The notes beneath the pieces are model-generated. The model was not told where the DNA came from, searched no databases, and was given only the letters and a program-made list of their open reading frames with translations. Source: Deefgea piscis (GTDB lineage: Bacteria; Pseudomonadota; Gammaproteobacteria; Burkholderiales; Chitinibacteraceae). From it: a stretch of DNA of 64,000 nt. The stretch lies in contig NZ_CP054143.1 in the NCBI RefSeq assembly GCF_013284055.1, forward strand, positions 1,488,001 to 1,552,000. The letters are read 5' to 3'. Shown here piece by piece: positions 47,136 to 55,714 of this stretch. Position 1 is the first letter of the stretch. Every line of letters starts with the position of its first letter. A program made the translations under genes and the position numbers.

Positions 47136-47885
47136 TTAAGCGAAATGTTTATGTTGGTAATGCGCTTGGCAGGCGGCAGCAAAAGCGTTAAAGATCGCCA
47201 TCGAGAGGGGGTTATCGGCGTATTGCCATTCCGGATGCCACTGCACGGCCAGATTAAAGCTTGGCGCGTCGGCCAAGCGAAATGCTTCGATTAAGCCGTC
47301 TGGCGCAATCGCTTCGGCGACTAAACCATGCCCTAGTTGTTTGACGCCTTGTTGATGCAGCGAGTTGACCATCGCCTGTTGCTGGCCATATAGGCGGTGC
47401 AGTAAGCCGCTAGGCACCAGCTCGATGGGGTGAGCAAAACCATACATGGTGTCGATATCACCTTCGGGTTCGCGGTGATCGAGCATTTGATCCAGGGTTT
47501 GAATTTGTTGATGCAGGCTGCCACCGAAAGCGACATTCATTTCTTGCGCCCCACGGCATAAGCCCAAAATGGGGATATGGGCCGCAATCGCGGCGCGAAT
47601 AAAGGGCAGGGTGGTGGCGTCGCGTGCTGCGTCATTAAAATCATCGGCTAAGGGCGTGCCGCCATAATGCTCGGGTTCAATATTGCTATTGCTACCGGTA
47701 AACAGCAGCCCATCGACGAGCGCCAAAATTTGCGCGTGATCGCGAGCGCCTAAGGCGGGAATCAACAGCGGCAGCCCACCTGTTCCGGCAATGGCGGCGA
47801 GATATTTTTCACCGACTAGATGATAAAAATGGCCACTTTCTAAGCGCCAACGACAGCAAACAATACCAATGATGGGCAGACCCAT
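47136..47885 (-). CDS. puuD: Gamma-glutamyl-gamma-aminobutyrate hydrolase PuuD
   Basis: Class I glutamine amidotransferase-like hydrolase that frees GABA from gamma-glutamyl-GABA. The 249-residue protein has Cys110 in LGLCRGAQEMNVAFGGSL, and the later VQWHPEWQ with the catalytic histidine-glutamate pair. It lies between ald and puuA on one strand (57 bases before puuA), consistent with one operon. Confidence 0.92.
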   Translation of the reverse strand: MGLPIIGIVCCRWRLESGHFYHLVGEKYLAAIAGTGGLPLLIPALGARDHAQILALVDGLLFTGSNSNIEPEHYGGTPLADDFNDAARDATTLPFIRAAIAAHIPILGLCRGAQEMNVAFGGSLHQQIQTLDQMLDHREPEGDIDTMYGFAHPIELVPSGLLHRLYGQQQAMVNSLHQQGVKQLGHGLVAEAIAPDGLIEAFRLADAPSFNLAVQWHPEWQYADNPLSMAIFNAFAAACQAHYQHKHFA

Positions 47886-47901
47886 AATGATCTCTTTATA
47901 T

Positions 47902-49026
47902 TTAAATCAATGTGGCTAAGAGCTGTTCACTCGGGGTGTAATCCAGCTCCAAATCACGCGCTACCGCGGCATAAGTGAGCTTGCCACGGCAGATATTGAG
48001 GCCATTGCGTAAATGCGAATCATCTTGCAAGGCGCGCTGCCAACCTTTATTGGCCAAAGCCAGCGCAAACGGTAAGGTGGCATTGGTCAGCGCCAAGGTG
48101 GCGGTCCGCGCTACGCCGCCGGGCATATTGGCCACGCAGTAATGAATCACATTGTCGATCACATACGTTGGTGACTCATGCGTGGTGGCGTGTGAGGTTT
48201 CAAAGCAGCCGCCTTGATCGATCGCCACGTCGACTAACACCGAGCCCGGTTTCATGAGCTTAAGCATTTGCCGCGAGATTAGTTTTGGTGCCGCAGCGCC
48301 AGGGATGAGCACCGCACCAATGACTAAATCGGCACTGGCCAGTGCCACTTCGATGGCGTCGGTGGTTGAAAACAGCGTGGTCAGTTGTGGGCCAAATTGA
48401 GCGTCGAGCTCTTTAAGGCGCGCTAAAGACACATCAAATAGCGACACGTTGGCGCCTAAACCCAGCGCCATTCTGGCGGCATTGATACCAACCACGCCAC
48501 CGCCTAAGACGACTACATTTGCCGGCGCAACGCCGGGTACGCCGCTGAGCAAAATCCCCGAGCCACCTTGGGTTTTTTCTAGGCAATGTGCGCCAGCTTG
48601 GATCGACATTCGCCCCGCGACTTCGGACATCGGCGCCAATAATGGCAAACCACCACGTGCATCGGTGACCGTTTCATAGGCAATGGCAATGCATTCGCTG
48701 GCCAACAAGCCTTGGGTTTGTTCCGGATCGGCGGCGAGGTGCAGATAAGTAAACAGGATTTGCCCGGGCCGCAGTTGGGCAATTTCACTGGCTTGCGGCT
48801 CTTTAACTTTGATAATCATCTCGGCGCGCTGGAAAATTTCTTGCGCCGAATCGACGATCTGCGCGCCTGCGCCGATGTAATGGTGGGCGGTAAAACCCAC
48901 CGCGTCGCCAGCATATTGTTGAATTAACACTTGGTGGCCGTGTTTGACGAGTTCTTTGACCCCGCTTGGGGTGAGGCCAACACGATATTCGTGATTTTTA
49001 ATTTCTTTCGGAATGCCGATCAACAT
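47902..49026 (-). CDS. ald: Alanine dehydrogenase Ald
   Basis: NAD-dependent enzyme interconverting alanine with pyruvate and ammonia. The 374-residue protein shows MLIGIPKEIKNHEYRVGLTP, KVKEPQ, the NAD site VVLGGGVVGINAARMALGLGA and DVAIDQGGCFETSHATTH. ATG 49026 follows AAGGTGA. It heads the puu operon here; by inference it regenerates pyruvate if GABA is transaminated to alanine by a pyruvate-dependent transaminase encoded elsewhere. Confidence 0.94.
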   Translation of the reverse strand: MLIGIPKEIKNHEYRVGLTPSGVKELVKHGHQVLIQQYAGDAVGFTAHHYIGAGAQIVDSAQEIFQRAEMIIKVKEPQASEIAQLRPGQILFTYLHLAADPEQTQGLLASECIAIAYETVTDARGGLPLLAPMSEVAGRMSIQAGAHCLEKTQGGSGILLSGVPGVAPANVVVLGGGVVGINAARMALGLGANVSLFDVSLARLKELDAQFGPQLTTLFSTTDAIEVALASADLVIGAVLIPGAAAPKLISRQMLKLMKPGSVLVDVAIDQGGCFETSHATTHESPTYVIDNVIHYCVANMPGGVARTATLALTNATLPFALALANKGWQRALQDDSHLRNGLNICRGKLTYAAVARDLELDYTPSEQLLATLI

Positions 49027-49047
49027 CTGATTCACCTTGGCGCGCAA

Positions 49048-49294
49048 TGGCGTTGAGTATTTTTAACGAGCTTACTTAGAGTGTAGCTAGGTAATTGCCT
49101 TTTCCAAGGTCGGTTTCTAGGTATGGTGTATGCTAAAAGTCAGCTAGCTTTGGTTTTACCCGGTAGATAGATGCAATATTTGCTTGATAAGCAATGAAAA
49201 TAACGCGAGCTCACTCGGCAGCGCGGCTAGCTCTAAATCACGCTGGCACCGCCGCACTGCCGCGTTGCTTCAGCCACTTCAAAGAGATTAAATC
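49048..49294. promoter_or_regulatory. Divergent control region between ald-puu and puuC
   Basis: About 250 bases between oppositely oriented putrescine genes; both promoters must lie here. No palindrome strong enough to name an operator was seen, and no PuuR-like regulator gene is in the window. Confidence 0.45.
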
Positions 49295-50773
49295 ATGGCA
49301 AAAACTCAACAAGATTGGTCGGCGCTTGCAGCGCAGTTACAGTTTGAAGGCCGCGCTTTTATTGATGGTGCGTATTGCCAAACCGCGAATACTTTTCCTT
49401 GTATTAATCCAGCCACGCAGCAGGTTTTGGCCGCCGTGAGCCTTTGTACGGACATTGAAGTGAATACGGCGGTGCGTGCGGCACGCGCGGCGTTTAATGA
49501 TCAGCGTTGGGCGGGTTTGGCGCCTGCCGCGCGTAAAAGTATTTTGCTGCGCTTGGCCGCGTTGATTCGTGAGCACGCCGATACGTTGGCGCTGCTGGAA
49601 ACCCTCGACACCGGCAAGCCGATTTCGGACGCGTTAGCGGTGGATATTGCTGGCAGTGCCTATTGCATGCAGTGGTTTGCCGAGGCGATTGATAAAGTCG
49701 CGGGTGAGGTGGTGCCTGTGGCGGGCAATATGCTGGGTATGGTGACGCGAGAGCCAGTGGGCGTGGTCGCTGCGGTGGTACCTTGGAATTTTCCACTTTT
49801 GATGAGCAGTTGGAAAATCGCCCCGGCTTTGGCCATGGGCAATTCGGTGATTTTAAAACCATCCGAAAAATCGCCACTAACGGCGATTTATATTGCGGCT
49901 TTAGCCAAAACAGCAGGACTGCCCGATGGCGTGTTGCAAGTGCTACCGGGCGCGGCTGAAACGGGGCGCTTATTGGCTGAGCATCTTGACGTGGATTGCA
50001 TCACTTTCACCGGTTCAACGGCGGTGGGTAAAGCCATTATGCAGGCGGCAGCACAGAGTAATTTAAAGCGCGTTTGGCTCGAGTTGGGTGGTAAGTCAGC
50101 GAATATTATTTTGGCCGATTGCGCCGATGTGAGCGCTGCCGCCGCGGCCGCAGCGGGTGGGATTTTTTATAACCAAGGCGAAATGTGCTCCGCAGGCTCG
50201 CGGGTGTTGGTGCAAAGGGCGATTTATTCCGAGTTTATGGCGGCCTTGCAAGCCGCCGCTAAGGACTACGCCCCAACCAATCCACTCGACCCAGCCAGCA
50301 AAATGGGCGCCATCGTTGATCAGATCCAGTACCAAAAAGTGTTGGCTTGGATTGATATTGGTAAGCAAGAGGCCGAGTGGTTAGGTGGTGGCGAAGCGGC
50401 ACATGTGGCAACGGGTTGGTTTATTACCCCGGCCATTTTTAAAGCCAGTCCCTCAGCGCGCATTGCGCGCGAAGAAATCTTTGGCCCAGTTTGTACGGTG
50501 ATTGTGTTTGATACGCCAGATGAAGCGATTGCCATTGCCAATGAGAGTGAATATGGTTTGGCAGCCGCAGTATGGACGCGAGACTTAAATACCGCACACC
50601 GCATGGCTAAACAATTGCGTGCCGGAACGGTATGGATTAATTGCTACGACGAAGGCGGGGATATGAATCTGCCTTTTGGTGGCTATAAGCAATCGGGCAA
50701 TGGCCGCGATAAATCGCTACACGCATTAGAAAAATACACCGAGTTGAAATCGACTTTGATTAAATTGTCTTAA
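49295..50773 (+). CDS. puuC: Gamma-glutamyl-gamma-aminobutyraldehyde dehydrogenase PuuC
   Basis: NAD(P)-dependent aldehyde dehydrogenase giving gamma-glutamyl-GABA. The 492-residue protein has VVPWNFPLLMSSWKIAPALA, FTGSTAVG, Glu263 in LELGGKSANI, Cys298 in NQGEMCSAGSR and the EEIFGPV motif. Broad-range aldehyde dehydrogenases look alike, but adjacency to puuBAD favours this role. Divergent from ald; AAGAGA precedes the ATG; a long hairpin terminator follows. Confidence 0.9.
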   Translation: MAKTQQDWSALAAQLQFEGRAFIDGAYCQTANTFPCINPATQQVLAAVSLCTDIEVNTAVRAARAAFNDQRWAGLAPAARKSILLRLAALIREHADTLALLETLDTGKPISDALAVDIAGSAYCMQWFAEAIDKVAGEVVPVAGNMLGMVTREPVGVVAAVVPWNFPLLMSSWKIAPALAMGNSVILKPSEKSPLTAIYIAALAKTAGLPDGVLQVLPGAAETGRLLAEHLDVDCITFTGSTAVGKAIMQAAAQSNLKRVWLELGGKSANIILADCADVSAAAAAAAGGIFYNQGEMCSAGSRVLVQRAIYSEFMAALQAAAKDYAPTNPLDPASKMGAIVDQIQYQKVLAWIDIGKQEAEWLGGGEAAHVATGWFITPAIFKASPSARIAREEIFGPVCTVIVFDTPDEAIAIANESEYGLAAAVWTRDLNTAHRMAKQLRAGTVWINCYDEGGDMNLPFGGYKQSGNGRDKSLHALEKYTELKSTLIKLS

Positions 50774-50831
50774 AACAAAGAATTTGGAATTTGACTCACC
50801 GTATTGCATCGCTTTGTATATACAATAATTC

Positions 50832-50894
50832 AGGGTATTTAACGTTAGACCTTATTTTAATAAGCCTAGCGTTAAATACCCTTTTGTTTTTTTG
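50832..50894 (+). terminator. Terminator of puuC built on a 49-bp GGGTAT element
   Basis: Outer arms AGGGTATTTAACG / CGTTAAATACCCT of 13 bp plus an inner stem CTTATT / AATAAG make one long hairpin, followed by TTTTGTTTTTTT. Bases 50833-50881 are exactly 49 long with GGGTAT and ATACCC ends, so it belongs to the dispersed 49-bp family and has become, or always was, a terminator. Confidence 0.85.
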
Positions 50895-50990
50895 GGGAAT
50901 GCTGGCGTTGAATACCGCAGCTTTTTAAATTGCGGCTTTTTTTAGTATAAAATCGTTGCCGATGAATCCCCATCGAGCGCACATCTTATT

Positions 50991-51635
50991 ATGACCCAAT
51001 CATCGGCCTTGTTTTCAGCGGCGCTCGCCTTGTTACGGCAAACCCAGCATGGGGTATTGGCGACACAGTCGCTGGTGCTGCCCGGCTATCCACATGCTTC
51101 ATGGCTACCGTTGGTCTTGGATGAGGCGGGCCGCATTGTGCTGGTGATGAGCCGTTTGGCCGAGCATACGCAGAATGTGTTATTGGATGAAAAAGTCAGC
51201 TTTTTAGTCCACGAGCCAAGCGCCACCTTATCCGGTGCTCGGTTGACGATTTTGGGTGATTTACAGCCGGTGCCGGATGATCCATTGCTGCTGGCGCGCT
51301 TGGCGCGGCAAAATCCGCAATTAGCGAGCTATTTAGCAATGGCTGATTTTTCGGTTTGGCGTTTATGGCCGCGCCGTGCGCGCTATATCGCCGGATTTGG
51401 CAAAATGGGTTGGATCGAAGGGGATGAATGGGAGACTGCAGCACAGCTGAGTTTGGCCGATGAGTCCGCACTGATTCAGAGTACCCTGCTACCCGAGGGG
51501 TGTGAATTGATTGGTGTTGATTGGGCTGGCTGTGATTTGCGCCGTAATGGACAGCTAGAACGGCATATTTTGCATTGCGATCGTTTCGATCTGGCTGCGC
51601 TGCGCGCGGCGATTGATGCTGTGATTCGGGCATAA
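50991..51635 (+). CDS. HugZ-like pyridoxamine-phosphate-oxidase-fold protein
   Basis: Split-barrel protein of 214 residues of the HugZ type, where relatives bind and break down heme. Visible are the FMN-barrel text GVLATQSLVLPGYPHASWLPLVLDE, LAEHTQNVLLDEKVSFLV and the C-terminal extension ARYIAGFGKMGWI that in HugZ-like proteins carries heme-contact residues. Its stop is 28 bases before the rstA-like gene, so the three may be cotranscribed. Flavin-reductase-like roles are an alternative. Confidence 0.78.
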   Translation: MTQSSALFSAALALLRQTQHGVLATQSLVLPGYPHASWLPLVLDEAGRIVLVMSRLAEHTQNVLLDEKVSFLVHEPSATLSGARLTILGDLQPVPDDPLLLARLARQNPQLASYLAMADFSVWRLWPRRARYIAGFGKMGWIEGDEWETAAQLSLADESALIQSTLLPEGCELIGVDWAGCDLRRNGQLERHILHCDRFDLAALRAAIDAVIRA

Positions 51636-51663
51636 CTGCCCAAGGTAAGACAAAGGATAAACA

Positions 51664-52383
51664 ATGAGTACCCGAGTATTATTTGTTGAAGACGACGCTG
51701 AATTGGCTGAATTGATTGGCGGTTTTTTGCGCTCGTTTGAGTTTACCGTCGAAGTACTCGGCGATGGTTTAGGGGTGAATGACAATGTGAAAGCCAATCC
51801 CCCAGATTTGATTTTGCTCGATATTATGTTGCCCGGCAAAGATGGTTTGACCATTTGCCGCGAACTGCGTGAATTTTATACTGGGCCGATTGTGCTGCTC
51901 ACCTCGCTCAATAGCGATATGAATCAGATTTTGGGCTTTGAAATCGGCGCGACTGATTACGTGGTTAAAACCACGCCGCCTTCGGTGCTTTTAGCGCGGA
52001 TTCGTTCCCATTTACGCCACGCCGGTAGTGGCAGTTTGCTGGCGGCAGTGCCGGTGCAAGATCAATCACGGCTTAACTTTGGTCGTTTACAAATTGATGC
52101 CCGCAATCGCAGCGCGGTGTATCGCGGCGAGCAAATGGGTTTGTCGAGCAGCGATTTTGATTTGCTGTGGGAATTGGCCAGCCACGCCGGCGAGATTTTA
52201 AGCCGTGATCATTTGCTGAAAAAACTGCGCGGTATTGAATACGATGGCCTGGATCGCAGTATGGATGTGGCGATTTCGCGCTTACGTAAAAAACTCGACG
52301 ATGATCCGATTGATCCCCGCAAAATCAAAACTATCCGTAACAAAGGGTATTTGTTTGCGAGCGACATCTGGCAAGACGAGTAG
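51664..52383 (+). CDS. rstA: OmpR-family response regulator RstA-like
   Basis: Two-component regulator of 239 residues. The receiver domain has Asp53 as phosphorylation site (LILLDIMLPGKDG), the acidic pair near the start (FVEDDAELA), and the switch residues (VLLTSLNS, VVKTTPPS; the usual Lys is present in YVVKT). The C-terminal winged helix shows LSSSDFDLLWELASHAGEILSRDHLL and the RSMDVAISRLRKKL recognition region, close to RstA. AAGGATAA precedes the ATG. Partner kinase is encoded downstream. Confidence 0.86.
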   Translation: MSTRVLFVEDDAELAELIGGFLRSFEFTVEVLGDGLGVNDNVKANPPDLILLDIMLPGKDGLTICRELREFYTGPIVLLTSLNSDMNQILGFEIGATDYVVKTTPPSVLLARIRSHLRHAGSGSLLAAVPVQDQSRLNFGRLQIDARNRSAVYRGEQMGLSSSDFDLLWELASHAGEILSRDHLLKKLRGIEYDGLDRSMDVAISRLRKKLDDDPIDPRKIKTIRNKGYLFASDIWQDE

Positions 52384-52392
52384 GTATATACC
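52383..52392. repeat. GGTATATACC palindrome, possible empty 49-bp element site
   Basis: Perfect 10-bp palindrome at the rstA stop. It equals the two ends of the 49-bp family joined without the inside, and the bases after it (TTTGTTATA) resemble those after the copy at 30898-30946. Confidence 0.35.
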
Positions 52393-52424
52393 TTTGTTAT
52401 AAAAGAGGTCGTAAAAAAAACGAT

Positions 52425-52546
52425 TCACCACAGAGGCACAGAGACACAGAGGAAAAACAAAAGACATCTTTGAACAAAATCAGTTTTGGTGTCTCTACTG
52501 CCCCCAATTTAATGGTTTTCTCTGTGTCTTTGTGCCTCTGTGGTAA
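52425..52546. repeat. CACAGAG palindromic repeat, copy 2 (family 3)
   Basis: TCACCACAGAGGCACAGAGA at the left and TCTCTGTGTCTTTGTGCCTC at the right, a long inverted repeat filling most of the 205 bases between rstA and rstB. Confidence 0.85.
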
Positions 52547-52588
52547 GGCTTTTGCTGCCCTATTTATTACTCCGCTCCATGGATTTTC

Positions 52589-53878
52589 ATGCGCCAAGTT
52601 TTTTTGCGATTTTATTTGACCGTCGTCGTGTGTTTTTTGGCCACGTCTTTACTCATTGGCGGCATTTATAAGCAGCTCATCGAGCGCACTAATCAGCGTT
52701 ACCTCACCGATATTTTTAAATCGACGGTGTCGATTATCGAAGAAGAACTCGGCGATTTACCGCCGTCTTTATGGCATGACGAAGCATCACGTTTGCGCGG
52801 TAAATTGCCGGTGCCGGTGCAAATTGAAAAGCTCGGCGAATACAGCTTAAGCGCCGAGAATCAAAAGTCCTTAGAAAAGGGCGATATTATTTTATTGCTC
52901 GATAAAGGGCTTTATATCCACCGGATTCACAAAACCGATCAAATGGTGGTGTTGGGGCCGATTCCATTTTTGACTGATTTGGATAATATTTCTTGGCTCG
53001 ATTTTCTGGCCTTATTGATGATGGGGGCGGCGCTGGGTTTGCCAACTTGGCTCTGGTTGCGGCCATTTTGGCGTGATTTATTGCAAATCATTCAACAAAG
53101 CCGCCGCGTAGGGCAGGGCGATTTTGCCGCCCGAGTCAAACTCGATGAAAGCTCGGCCTTGGCGTCTTTGGGCGTGACCTTTAATAGTATGGCGCAAGAC
53201 GTTGAGCAGCTAACGACTTCACGGCGCGCCATGATTGATGCGGTCTCGCATGATTTGCGCACGCCGTTAGCGCGGATGCGTTATCGCTTAGAGGCGATTA
53301 AATCGGGCGCCGACAGTGGCCCGCAAGTGGCGGCGTTAGAGCGTGATTTAGGGCAGATTGATGCCTTGATCGAAGAATGGCTAACGATGTCGAGCTTGGA
53401 TAGCCCGCAAATGCAGATGAATATCCAGCCGCAAGCGATGTTGCCTTGGTTGGGTAAAATCGCTGCAGAGTTAAGCTTGAGTGGCAAAGCCCCGCAGATC
53501 GTCAATCAGATTGATGCAATTGATCCGTATCTGGAGATGGATAGTTATTACTTTGGCCGTGCGGTGAGCAATGTGTTAAGTAATGCCCGCCGCTATGGTG
53601 GCGATACCATTGTAATGACGCTGAAGTGGCATGAAGGCATGGCGCAATTATTGATTGATGATAATGGCGAGGGGATTCCAGAGGAACAACGCAGTCGTTT
53701 ATTGCAACCGTTTACGCGAATGGAAGGCAGCCGTAACAAAGCCACTGGCGGTTTTGGTTTGGGGCTGGCGATTGTGGCAATGATTTTGCGTGGTCATGGT
53801 GGGCAAGTGACGATAGAGAGTTCGCCAGCGGGCGGGGCCCGGATTATTTTGGCGTGGCCAAGTCCTTTGCGTGTGTAA
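52589..53878 (+). CDS. rstB: Sensor histidine kinase RstB-like
   Basis: Membrane sensor kinase of 429 residues. There are two membrane segments (about 9-26 and 135-157) around a small periplasmic domain of about 105 residues, then a HAMP linker, the dimerisation helix with His221 (DAVSHDLRTPLARMRYRL), and ATP-site boxes NVLSNARRYG, DDNGEGIP, GGFGLGLAIV. The RstB-like size and its partner fit the assignment. It is separated from rstA by a repeat-filled 205 bases. Confidence 0.87.
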   Translation: MRQVFLRFYLTVVVCFLATSLLIGGIYKQLIERTNQRYLTDIFKSTVSIIEEELGDLPPSLWHDEASRLRGKLPVPVQIEKLGEYSLSAENQKSLEKGDIILLLDKGLYIHRIHKTDQMVVLGPIPFLTDLDNISWLDFLALLMMGAALGLPTWLWLRPFWRDLLQIIQQSRRVGQGDFAARVKLDESSALASLGVTFNSMAQDVEQLTTSRRAMIDAVSHDLRTPLARMRYRLEAIKSGADSGPQVAALERDLGQIDALIEEWLTMSSLDSPQMQMNIQPQAMLPWLGKIAAELSLSGKAPQIVNQIDAIDPYLEMDSYYFGRAVSNVLSNARRYGGDTIVMTLKWHEGMAQLLIDDNGEGIPEEQRSRLLQPFTRMEGSRNKATGGFGLGLAIVAMILRGHGGQVTIESSPAGGARIILAWPSPLRV

Positions 53879-54025
53879 ATGTAAGCATTGTAATTTAACT
53901 ACGTACTTTCAGTTACAAGACGCAACCAAGGTCCACTTCTCTCTTTGGTACGCCCAACGCATAATCCGTTCCGTCAAAGCTGTGATACAAATTCCAGCTA
54001 ACCCCAATTTTAAGAGATGATCAAA

Positions 54026-54664
54026 ATGAACAAATTCCTCGCTATCATTGCAGCTGCTGTTTTGTCTTCTACTGTTGCTATCGCTGCTGCGCCAGCTTCT
54101 TCTGCTTCTGCAGTAAAAGAAGTGAAAGTTGAGAAACACGCTAAGAAAGCTTCGACTGCACAAAAAGCATCGACTGTACAAAAAGCCCAAGCTAAAAAAG
54201 CTTCTAGCGCTTCTGTAGCTTCTGCTGCACAAAAAGCACAAGCTAAAAAAGCTTCTGGCGCTTCTGTAGCTTCTGCTGCACAAAAAGCACAAGCTAAAAA
54301 AGCTTCTAGCGCTTCTGTAGCTTCTGCTGCTCAAAAAGCACAAGCTAAAAAAGCTTCTGGCGCTTCTGTAGCTTCTGCTGCTCAAAAAGCACAATCTAAA
54401 AAAGCTTCTGCTGTAGCTTCTAAAGCTTCTGCAGCTCAAAAAGCACAATCTAAAAAAGCTTCTGCTGTAGCTTCTAAAGCATCTGCTGCTCAAAAAGCAC
54501 AATCTAAAAAAGCTTCTGCTGTAGCTTCTAAAGCATCTGCTGCTCAAAAAGCACAATCTAAAAAAGCTTCTGCCGTAGCTTCTAAAGCTTCTGCTGCTCA
54601 AAAAGCACAATCTAAAAAAGCCTCTGCTGTAGCTTCTAAAGCTTCAACTGTTGCTGCTAAATAA
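54026..54664 (+). CDS. Ala/Lys/Ser repeat protein, acid shock (Asr)-like
   Basis: Exported, probably unstructured, strongly basic protein of 212 residues. Signal peptide MNKFLAIIAAAVLSSTVAIA, then almost only Ala, Lys, Ser, Gln and Val. Four 17-residue units (AQKAQAKKASSASVASA, alternating S and G at one position) are followed by five 18-residue units (AQKAQSKKASAVASKASA). The AQKAQ-KK pattern recalls the enterobacterial acid shock protein Asr, and the genes around it match that idea: rstAB upstream and a ydgD-like protease downstream. A histone-like or polymer-binding role is an alternative. Codon use is strikingly uniform. Confidence 0.65.
   Translation: MNKFLAIIAAAVLSSTVAIAAAPASSASAVKEVKVEKHAKKASTAQKASTVQKAQAKKASSASVASAAQKAQAKKASGASVASAAQKAQAKKASSASVASAAQKAQAKKASGASVASAAQKAQSKKASAVASKASAAQKAQSKKASAVASKASAAQKAQSKKASAVASKASAAQKAQSKKASAVASKASAAQKAQSKKASAVASKASTVAAK
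54196..54640 (+). repeat. In-frame tandem repeats of 51 and 54 bp in the Asr-like gene
   Basis: Four near-identical 51-bp units, then five 54-bp units, sharing CAAAAAGC and AAAAAAGCTTCT blocks. The first four alternate (TCTAGC, TCTGGC), showing that a 102-bp pair was itself duplicated. Confidence 0.88.
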
Positions 54665-54688
54665 TTAGCCGCATCGTTGTAAAGAAAG

Positions 54689-54711
54689 GGGACGCGCTAG
54701 CGTCCCTTTTT
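54689..54711 (+). terminator. Rho-independent terminator after the Asr-like gene
   Basis: Stem GGGACGC / GCGTCCC with loop GCTA and five T after it, 24 bases past the stop. Confidence 0.85.
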
Positions 54712-54731
54712 GCATTGTGGATTGGATCAAG

Positions 54732-55619
54732 ATGAAAATTGAAGAAAAAATCGCCGTAGCATTAGGCTTAACTTTAAGTGCCTTCACCCTCATCGGTGCC
54801 TTGGCGCTGGCATTTAATCCACCGCGAATTCATAGCGCCAAACCGAGCGTGCCGGTGGCCTCATTTGTTCGTGCGGCGAGCATGCCAGACAAACAAAATC
54901 CTGAACTCTCTCGGCAGCAGCAAATTCTATTTTTTGGTACGGATGATCGTTTGGTGATTCCCGCGCCGTATCCCGCGCCGTTTGCTGCCATTGGCCAGCT
55001 CACCACCAAAAATGATTACAACTGTACCGCCACCTTGGTCGCCCCCGATTTAGCGGTGACCGCGGCGCATTGTTTTATGATGGAAGCACGGAAACCGGAT
55101 GCCGGTTTATGGTTTAAAGCCGGTTTTCATCAGGGCGAATATCAAGCCAAATACCAAGTGCTCGATCAAGTGTTTCACCCAGCGTTTAAACGCGGTTTGC
55201 AATACAAAGGCAATGATGTGTATATCTTGCCGCAAGCCGCTGAATACGATATTGCTTGGTTAAAAGTAAAGCTGGTTGAAGGTGTGGCACCCGCGCCGAT
55301 GCCCTTGTTTAAAGGCGAACGGGCGGCTTTAGAGCTGGCGTTTAAAACGGCGAACATGCAGCTCAATCAAGGTGGTTTTGCTGAAGATCACGATCAATTA
55401 CTCACCGCGCATTTGGGTTGCAGCTTAACTAAATTTCGGCAAAACAATACCTTGTTTCATCGTTGCGACACCTTATCGGGTGACTCTGGATCGCCGATTT
55501 GGTTAACGACCAACAACGGCCCGCTCTTGATCGGCGTACAAAGCTCGGCCCCCGATTGGTTTAATCGCCAACAAGCGGACAATGTTGGCGTGAGCGTTTT
55601 ACAGTTGCCTGCGCTGTAA
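54732..55619 (+). CDS. Trypsin-like serine protease (YdgD-like)
   Basis: Exported or membrane-anchored S1-family protease of 295 residues. One N-terminal hydrophobic segment (IAVALGLTLSAFTLIGALALAF) acts as signal or anchor. The catalytic triad is complete: His113 (VTAAHCF), Asp173 (YDIAWLK), Ser252 (LSGDSGSPI). Cysteines 98/114 and 230/245 fit disulfides. E. coli ydgD, of the same family, lies next to asr; the same pairing is seen here. ATG 54732 is preferred over GTG 54717 because the hydrophobic segment then follows a short basic start. Confidence 0.83.
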   Translation: MKIEEKIAVALGLTLSAFTLIGALALAFNPPRIHSAKPSVPVASFVRAASMPDKQNPELSRQQQILFFGTDDRLVIPAPYPAPFAAIGQLTTKNDYNCTATLVAPDLAVTAAHCFMMEARKPDAGLWFKAGFHQGEYQAKYQVLDQVFHPAFKRGLQYKGNDVYILPQAAEYDIAWLKVKLVEGVAPAPMPLFKGERAALELAFKTANMQLNQGGFAEDHDQLLTAHLGCSLTKFRQNNTLFHRCDTLSGDSGSPIWLTTNNGPLLIGVQSSAPDWFNRQQADNVGVSVLQLPAL

Positions 55620-55665
55620 GTGCTTTCAGGTCATTTAGCACTGCGGGTGGTTTAAAATAGAATGT

Positions 55666-55714
55666 AGGTATATAGCAGCAAGTATTATTTAATATGGTTT
55701 ACGACTATATACCC
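55666..55714. repeat. 49-bp GGGTAT element upstream of proA
   Basis: AGGTATATA at 55666 and TATATACCC ending at 55714, exactly 49 bases, 46 bases after the protease stop. The remaining bases up to the proA start show no clear repeat. Confidence 0.7.

Noticed and set aside
49120-49162. AGGTATG...TTTTACCC stretch in the ald-puuC gap as another 49-bp element
   Set aside because: The span is 43 bases and the ends do not match the family well.
53909-54610. Minus-strand frame of 233 residues rich in Phe, Arg and Ser opposite the Asr-like gene
   Set aside because: It is the complement of the tandem repeats; the true gene has a signal peptide, a ribosome-binding site and a terminator on the plus strand.
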